A stretch of 64,000 nt of DNA from assembly GCA_015499995.1 (NCBI GenBank), contig JADNRV010000075.1:1-64000 (forward strand), in the 5' to 3' direction. Shown in pieces: positions 56,544 through 64,000 of this stretch. Under the pieces are notes generated by a model. The model was not told the DNA's origin. It did not search any database and was given only the letters and a program-made list of their open reading frames with translations. A program made the translations under genes and the position numbers. Numbering within the stretch: the first letter of the stretch is position 1; each line of letters starts with the position of its first letter. Source of the DNA: Flammula alnicola. Lineage: Eukaryota > Basidiomycota > Agaricomycetes > Agaricales > Strophariaceae.

Positions 56544-59500
56544 ATGCAGTGCAACAATACGAACAAAACCCGCGTCTCCGCTGGGCATTGGTGCGTGAAT
56601 GGCCGTTCGATACAGCCGCGGTGATAAACCAGGCGGAAAACGGCCGTCTTGATTCGCATGTCGAGGTTGATCATCCCCTACATGTAAGTGCTTCACACCT
56701 TACAGCGACCGAGCAGCTAAGCACAATGAACAGACCATCATTTCCCATCTCACTCGATGGGAACGAGGGGCCTTCAACGATCACAGCCAGGAAGGCCTTC
56801 GCCTTGCGGGTCTGCTGCGCTATCAAGCCGCGTCAAAAGGCCCTCTCGCCAGCCTCTCCTCGATGCCCGTTCTCAATGCCAGCACTGCAACCCATGAAAC
56901 GCTAGTCGCTCTAATCTCCGCCTACAAAGTGGTAGATATCTTCGCACGTCTGGAGAAGGGTAATACGGTGCCGGAGCTCCTTCGTCCTAAAACTCTGACC
57001 CGGGACTTGATCCCCAAGGAAAAGGTGAGCAGCATAGGTACTTGCCTCCCAAAACTCTTAATTGACCGAGCACATGTCCAGTACTTTGAGAGGCTGGCAA
57101 ACTGCCCATCCATTCTAAAGAAATGTCGCCAGCTCCTCAATGACGTGATCCTCGATGAACCTGCACCAGAAATGGGCTTACACAACATCCATCTGCACCA
57201 CCTAAGGCGCCTGGCCCGGGTAGAGACGTTGAACAAAATAGGACCTATCATCGACAATTTCCGGGTAGCAGCATTGCATCTATCATATATGTTGCATATG
57301 CCAGCTCAAACCTCCAACGACATTTTACCGGATCTGCCCAACAATCTAAACGATCTACTACGCTTCGAAACTCCGTGCGTCGACTTGGTTTACAATTTAA
57401 ATATAATATCTGACCTTTTCATCCAGCGCCGATCCATCCCATACACAGGAAAGCCCGAAGCCCACCCATCATTTATCGATTGTACCTCTTACTCCAAAGG
57501 AACAAGAGGGTGCGACCGCCCTGCTTGGGCAATCGACGGCGACCCAGCTCCGTCTACCGCTTCAAGCCGCGCTAAATATTTCTCCCTTGTACTTGCTGTT
57601 GCCGTTCGCGCTGCGTAAGAAGCACTGGGGGCGAGAAAGTCTTGCAAGGCTATCCGAGGCCCTTGGAAATCAGCGCCCTCTCGCTCTGCGTCGGCTCGAG
57701 GACGACATTTGGCGCACGCTTTACGGAATTGCACGGGGGAGGCCAATTATGCAATCTCTGGCCCAGCTTATGCAAATGCCATCGTGGAGAGTTATGGAGT
57801 TGCTTCCCACGACAGATCCTGCATTCCTGTTCTTCACTGGTGAGTATACCCTGACCATTTTTTTTTGGAAACCCCATTTGAATCATTTGTTTTTGGGCAA
57901 CCCCAGCGGAGCCAACTCGCCAGATAGCATGGGCCTCTGCTGCAGCAGCTCCTTCTGGATCCCCAGCTTCTCCCAATCTGCCGCCTTTGCACGGAAGCTC
58001 CTCAGCAACCAACGCGGCTGCTAAGCTGATACAACCGCCCCCTCCTTGTCCATCTCATGGCGCCTCAACTCCGCCCCAGGCTCCTGAGGACCCGACGCCT
58101 CCACCCCATGCTCCTTCTGGTGATCCAGTGGCCTCTGAATGTCCTGGCAACATCACATTATCACCCCCGTTATTACCCCCTCGTCAGCCGTGTTCAGCAT
58201 CCAACCCCGGCAATCCGACGCCACCCCCGCCCCCCTCTCGTCAGGTTTCTCCAGTGGTCCCTCAGCTACCTGATACTCCTGTCGTGGATCAGTCTGAAAG
58301 CGCAGTGCATGAACCGGACTCTAGTGAGCTGTCTGACATGGAGACTGAAGAGGACAGCCCAGGAGCCCCGCGACAAGATGGCGACATCGCAATGCCCGAT
58401 ATTCCAACAGGCAACGATGACGTCGTAATGAAAGATATTCCGCCCATCCCACGGTCGAGGATAGCAGCTGGGACTCGTTCCTCGACCCGGATCAAGGACA
58501 AGGGGCCCTTGGCATTGGCGACCAGTCCAACCACGGTCCCGATGCCGTCCAATCTTTCCAAGGCGAAGAAGCGTCCGGCCCCGTCCAACCCGTCCAAGAC
58601 AAACAAACGTCGTAGAACGACCAAGACGCCAGACACAGTCGAGAGCGACAAGGAAGAGGAAGAGGAGGATTTTCTGCCGGTGATGGAGCCCAATACCTCT
58701 GAAAAGACATGGTATTGGCAATCGATTAATGCAGATGTATTCGTACGTTTTTTTCCCCCGTGTAGTCCTCTACGATACTGACATCGCGCTAGGCTGATCC
58801 CGAACCTGTGAACCTTGATACAAGCAAAATGCCACAGGTAAGTGAAAGCTTTATGGCATTGCTTACATCCCTTCATTCGACCTTCAGGAATACGAGTCAG
58901 AGAAAAGCATCACTGCCTATGGCCCCAAGGGCGAGGCATTTGATTTCAAACCAACCGTCCAAGTCTTAATAATTTCTACCTACCAATCCTATGGCATGCT
59001 GATTCATTGTCAGGACGAAGCAACTCTCCAGACCCTCCTCGCTATAGCGAATGCTGTGCAGGAAGAGTACAGGGACTCAAAGCCTCTGCACATCGCCGAC
59101 AAGGACCAGTCCATGCTCCGCATCATGACAGAGGTCGAGTTTGCCCGGATGAGCGATTCGAGGGTGCAGGAGATCCTGCGCACAACAAACATCGTTATCA
59201 CGGACACCACCGATGGCAAAGCATCGTTCAAGGAGGCGCTCAGGGATATTGCTCCATTGGACAGCGTGGTCGATATTCAAGGTAAGTCAATCCCAGGGTA
59301 TTGAGATTGTTTCTTAACTCCATCCTATACAGACCAGTCCCTTCCTATTGGCAAGTATGCCGACGAGCGTGTCAAGAAAGGGACAGTTCGGCAGCTGTAC
59401 GAATGTTCGCAGCAACCCCACAGTAAAGTGCTGAACGCCTTGAATTTCCCGCTGCCCCTCGCGGGGCTCGAACGGACGACGTTCGCTTCTGAGATACATG

Positions 59501-61062
59501 CTCTGCGTGCGACACTGAACGGTGTTGGATGGAAGCCGGGTATGCCCACTTATGCAGCTGATTTTCGATGGGGGCTGGCGGCCACGAAGGGCGCCTTCCA
59601 CGGAATACACGAGGACAGTGACGGCCTCGGCACATTTATCATTCCTATGTTCGGGGCCAAATGGTGGATTATGGCTCGTGTTAAACCCGGTTTCGAAGAG
59701 ATGGTCGACTTTGCCAGCATCGCCACCTTCTTGGAAGGAAAGTTTGACTTGGAAAAAGTTCCCGAGGGATGGTTGCTGGAGGCTGTTGTCCTCACTCCCG
59801 GCACAAAACTGTAGGTCTCCAGTCCTCTTGCCGGCATGCGAAGCCTAACGCCCCGTTTGACGTGCTAGAATTATGCGACCGAATACACCTCACGCTGTCT
59901 TCACCCTTGAGCACAGTGTTTTTGAGGGTGGTCATTTTTATGCCACTTCGACAATTAGGGATACATTGTATGGCTTAATTCACTGTTTCGTGGCGGAGAG
60001 GTATATTAGCAACACCTCCCATGGCGCGTCAAGATTTCTCCTCCGCCAAATGCTCGCCTTTTATCACACAGCTCTTGTCAAGGGTGAGGTGGAACGAGAT
60101 GGTGAGTCCACCGGTTAATTTATGCACATGCTGATTTTTGTAACCCTTGCCAACCTGCCCTCAGAGCGAGCGTGGGCGCACGTACCCAATCTGGAGACCA
60201 TGGACGGCTTCAAGGAGCTTTTGACCATTTGTTACCTCGGGGTACTCATGAACGTACTTGACTTCGAGACCTATAGCTATCCTGGACAGGAACCTGGGGC
60301 AGCTTTGACACCGAAGCAAGAACAACGACATATGCTCCACGACTACAACGCCATGTCCCTCTTGAATCGCTTAGCTTGCACGCACGCACGAGGCCTCGCT
60401 CTGGATCTCTTGGAGTGGGTCGAGTGCAATTACGAGTTAAGGGAAACTATTCCCGGGGAGTCTGCGGTTATAAAGGACATGCATTCAGTATTCGCACTTG
60501 CCATGAACCGGTTGTGCCTCAGTTTGATGTTATACAAGCAATTGGCGCAGCAGCAAAGCATTGAAGGTGCTCCGAACTGTACTTTGGAGGCTATCCGAAT
60601 GCAACTCGGGGACATTTTCCCTGCCGAACACTACTTGCAAGTTGGCATAGATCAAGCAATCGTGCATATTTATTCGACTGAGGAGTACGACAGTTCGGAC
60701 GCGTCGATGTCTCTCGACATTGACCTTGATGAAGACTTCTCGATCCACAAGCTGGATCCACCCAGGAAACATTGCGGTGAAGGCGACGTCTTAGTTAAAA
60801 TGTTCCCGTTACTGACTCGACGTACACTAGGCGTCGACCTCAAAGCAGGGGGCATATCGGAACGGGATCGACTTTACATGGCGCATATGAAAATTGAATA
60901 CGCGAGTATGACCGTCAAACGGGAGCCTGCAGGTAGGCCAGTTGCTCTTCGCGTCAATAATAGCATTCATTGTCGCGACTAGACAAACATGACATCTCGA
61001 CTTCAGACGGCGCAGAGGAAGATGAGGAGGATGAGGAGAACGAGGAGGTTGAGGATGAATGA
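56544..61062 (+). CDS. JmjC-like protein of a basidiomycete multigene type
   Basis: About 1,150 residues over ten or so exons. Likely exon 1 is 56544-56590, then a helix-rich N-terminal region from 56706 (HLTRWERGAFN, RYQAASKGPLASLSSMPVLN) with introns 56591-56705 and 57375-57426. Next come a proline-rich linker, acidic and basic (KKRPAPSNPSKTNKRRR) segments, and SWY-like WYWQSINADVF. The JmjC-like core reads FRWGLAATKGAFHGIHEDSDGLGTF split over this block, with H and D/E as metal ligands, GAKWWIMARV, PNTPHAVFTLEHSVFEGGHFY with the distal histidine and RDTLYGLIHCF. The C-terminal part is helical and ends in an acidic tail. Presumed 2-oxoglutarate/Fe(II) enzyme on chromatin; the substrate is unknown. 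Neighbours are mobile or decayed genes. Confidence 0.7.
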
Positions 61063-61166
61063 ACTCGACACCGACGGTACATCAAGAGCACGAGCTGCAG
61101 TCAACGCGTCCCAGGCCAACTTCTTGTATAGTATTTAGCTCATGATTTAAAAAACATCGTTCCGAT

Positions 61167-61204
61167 TCCTTAGTCAGCACTTCAACATTAGTGCTGACTA
61201 AGGA
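61167..61204. other. Perfect 15-bp stem hairpin downstream of JmjC-like gene
   Basis: TCCTTAGTCAGCACT, loop TCAACATT, AGTGCTGACTAAGGA. It lies 105 bp after the JmjC-like stop and shares GTCAGCACTTC with the palindrome at 56216-56245. Confidence 0.9.
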
Positions 61205-61462
61205 TTGATCATCTTTCGACGGAGTCGTGAATATTAAGACAAAATACGCCCGCCCTCGACATCATCATACTATGAACGCCAGTAAGATACTAATATCAAA
61301 CAGAAATAAGCCTATCGGATATAGCGTGCGTGAACTTGCAGAGCGTATGTTCCGCCATGATATAGTCCACACCGACAGTAGCATGCTCTGACTCGTCTAT
61401 GCAGCTGGCGATCTCAATATCAGCCCTGTGGAAACCGTCGACGCAGGACCGAACGCTTGGTT

Positions 61463-64000
61463 TCACCTTGGAGCCGCTCGGGTTTGTTCGTCGCGCGGGA
61501 ATGAACCCACAAATTCAAGAGCTTTTGTCGCCCCTTTGTTGAGAAGCTGCACCATGTGGCCCATTTCATCCTTGGTCGGAGGACAAACTGCCTTGGCGTA
61601 AACGTAGTCTGCGGTAAGGAGATAAGCGGCAAGGTTTCCCAGTTCGGGGAAGCGTGCCGGTCCGCAGGGAGGCTTGAAGAATCTGAAGCATTCCATAAAG
61701 GGAATCTGACCGTCGCTGGACAAACCGGGCCACTGGTATTGCTGCAATTGAGACCAGTATATGTCGGCCAAGTCGGTGGTCTTCTTGTGATTGTGCCGTC
61801 CATAAGCCGCGGGATCACAAAAGAATCTATCGTCTGATCGCCCATCTCATTGCAAGCAGCGTGAAAATCCATCGCAGAGGTAAACAGCGTCCTTCCCGTT
61901 GTCGAAAACCCGGTGCCAAAGGTGATGGCTCTTCCTACTATAGCGCTGAATACGCCTTCCGTAGTCCGCAAGTGAGAAGGCCCAAAAGGGCCATCAGGAT
62001 CGCGCATGTGATCCCTTGTAGGTGCATGCTCTCTGAACGGGATATAGTAGTCCGGTCTTGCACGCAACGCTTGGTAGAGTCGATCGTTAGGTATATGAAT
62101 ATCCTTGAAGACCACCAGGTAGCTGTCGGACACGAATTGCCTCAACAATGACAGACGCCGGTTCATGGCGCCCGTCAGTTGTGGAGGAGCCACGTCCACC
62201 AGTAACGCGTTATTGGAGAGAATATCCGTTCGATTCATCAACTGCCCATTGACGAATCGATCGACGACCGCAGCAATATCGCCAATGGTCTTCCTCTCGA
62301 CAGACTGAGAATCGAAAATGGGATGGTCGGGATGGACGGGCCTTGCGGTAGCATCGAACGTAAGCGGTCCTAAATCCAAAAAGGAGTGCCTGTTGATCGT
62401 TTGATATATCTTCCACACTGCATCGAGTGTGAGGATATCGTGCCCGATATCTCGCAACAAAATGTGGACAAAGTAAGCCTGGTACTGGACGCGTTCGCTT
62501 GAAGGATATGCGAGCCAGTTTCCCAGCACCTCCATGACCGTGTCGGCGACGAGTTTATCGTACTCTTTGAGCACATCTGGAATGTTGTCCGTCCGCAAAT
62601 CAATAACACATTGAGTATCAGGCAGGTCGAGGCCGCACGACTGCGCGCTGAATGTCGCTCGAACGGCGCCGGACTCTAGCAAGTATACCACATAGTCGAT
62701 CAAAGTCGATAGCCAAGCTACGGATACGGCGTCGGTTCCGTTTAGGATGCCGTGAATATGTTTTAGGATGAAGACGTGGAGCCATAGCCAAGAAGTATAA
62801 GCTGTGAGCATGATGCAAGAACGTTGCTTTCTCAACAGAAGCGAATTTGCACGCTCGCTCGATTGTAAAGCGCTCACACCGACCCAACTTGAGCGAAGCA
62901 GGGGAACCGATGAAACGTCCAGTGGACGAGAAGTTATAGCGACGTGGTAAGCCTGGAGTGCGTTCATAGATTCGCTTAGCGGAATCTCGGAAGAATCGGT
63001 CAGAATTTCCATGGCCGCGCCGTGAGTTTCATTGTATTCAGAATTGATTACAGTCGAAGTGACCGATTTGATATAGGTTGGAAGCTCTGTTCTCATAAAT
63101 ATTACAAAGGGTATAACAACAAAGTATTATGATTTCTACCCACCAGCTCGGTGCGCAGGTGTCTCGCCGTCCACAGCAGCATATATGTCCGCCGTCTCAT
63201 CGTCGTCGTCGACAATGATCATGGGACAATCCTTCGTGCCCTCGACCAAATCAATTCTCTTATGAGAGCGGGTGTTGCGAGATGACGAAGACGTAGCGGC
63301 ATTGTGTCTTCCAAATGAAGCGACAAGCTTGTCGTATCCACTGCCGGACCACGCAAGATATAGAACGTCTGTGAAAAATATCAAATGAATAAGCGGTACC
63401 CGTGAAACCAGCATGCGTTCTCACCCGAGTCGTCTTCCCTAGGTTCGCTATCGTCCGAGTCTATCAGAGGGGACTTCTTGTATTTCTTGTTAGGCGCGGA
63501 TGGACCTTCCGACCAAAGTTAGCGAGTGCAATCTGCATCAGGTAATTATAAGAGTCACCCGGCTGAGAGTTTGCCTTGTTTTTTCCTTTGTTCCGCTTTC
63601 TCGGGGTGAATTCAAGCTCGACGCTGCTGCCGGTTTGGTTGTTGGATAGAGGCAATCCCGTCCTCGAGGGACCTGTATAAGAGCGCGCGTGAGAGGAGAA
63701 CAACAACATGCTTACATATAACGATACTTACCTGCATTGCGAGCGATTTTCCGGGGACGAGACGGGGAAGGTGGGTCGACTTCATCTTCACCATCGTCCA
63801 GATCATCTTCTTCTATAGCAGGAACTGATCCAGAGCATACGGCGAAAGGAATATGAGCAGAGTAGAATCTATAATATCTCCACCACTTTGCGTACTGGCT
63901 GTCAACGAGGGTCTGTTGGCTAACAAGGTCAGAATCAAGCAAAATGTTCTCCGTTTCGTTGGATGCGTTGGGAGAGCGCCAACCGGGACCCAGCCTCCAG
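61463..64000 (-). CDS. Unrecognised multi-exon protein, 5' end beyond window
   Basis: Convergent with the JmjC-like gene. Open frame continues to the right edge (ILLDSDLVSQQTLVDSQYAK and upstream). Several small exons (63942-63136) encode acidic and basic linkers (PRKRNKGKNKANSQPGD, CPMIIVDDDDETAD). The main exon (63096 to about 61800) encodes about 430 residues with LTAYTSWLWLHVFILKHIHG, IDYVVYLLESGAV, YQAYFVHILLRDIGHD, LDAVWKIYQTINRHSF and FVIPRLMDG. The frame then shifts by one near 61795 to KTTDLADIYWSQLQQYQWPG, FMECFRFFKPP and NLAAYLLTADYVYA, ending at 61463. No catalytic motif is recognised. Aromatic-rich conserved text suggests a family repeated in related fungi. The frame change could be an intron or a lesion. 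Confidence 0.5.

Overview
The window looks like nuclear DNA of a filamentous basidiomycete, most likely an agaricomycete. Genes carry many short spliceosomal introns (about 50-75 bp), coding is on both strands, and the families are typical of such fungi: a DUF6533-type seven-helix membrane protein, a basidiomycete P450, an SRPK-like kinase, fungal Helitrons and a JmjC-like protein of a multigene type. No ribosomal RNA, CRISPR array or bacterial operon structure was seen. Exon borders were read by eye from splice sites and reading frames, so gene ends are more reliable than every internal junction.

Left half, mostly housekeeping genes: DNA replication nuclease-helicase Dna2 (1585-6603, +); an unrecognised 271-aa protein (6873-7688, -); a degenerate tRNA-like relic (7898-7995); a Dur3-type urea transporter with a 6-nt microexon and a GC-AG intron (9847-12859, +); a CAX-type vacuolar Ca2+/H+ exchanger (13787-15791, +); a TIR-bounded MITE (16128-16395); and a DUF6533-type membrane protein (16655-18051, -). 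A gene-poor stretch (about 18.1-25.9 kb) holds a complete, very compact LTR retrotransposon with a gag gene only (22545-24069). It has identical 144-bp LTRs and a 5-bp target duplication.

Centre: a microsomal cytochrome P450 (25952-28614, +); two divergent protein kinase-like genes (29920-31434, -; 32295-33755, +) whose shared upstream region carries inverted CACGTG-containing motifs; a fragment possibly from a serine carboxypeptidase; a very large NYN-domain putative RNase with a disordered N-terminal region (34689-40973, -); and an Atg27-like type I membrane protein (42748-44360, -).

Right third, accessory and mobile: an 8.4-kb Helitron (about 44975-53412, -) encodes Rep, PIF1 helicase and a ubiquitin-specific-protease-like domain in what was probably one polyprotein, now broken by two frameshifts and one stop. 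Beyond it lie an Spt5-like (NGN plus KOW) pseudogene (53527-55872, -), a JmjC-like gene (56544-61062, +) bracketed by two perfect hairpins that share a core sequence, and an unrecognised gene running off the right edge (61463-64000, -). The best candidates for something undescribed are the gag-only element, the protease-bearing Helitron and the hairpin-bracketed JmjC-like locus.
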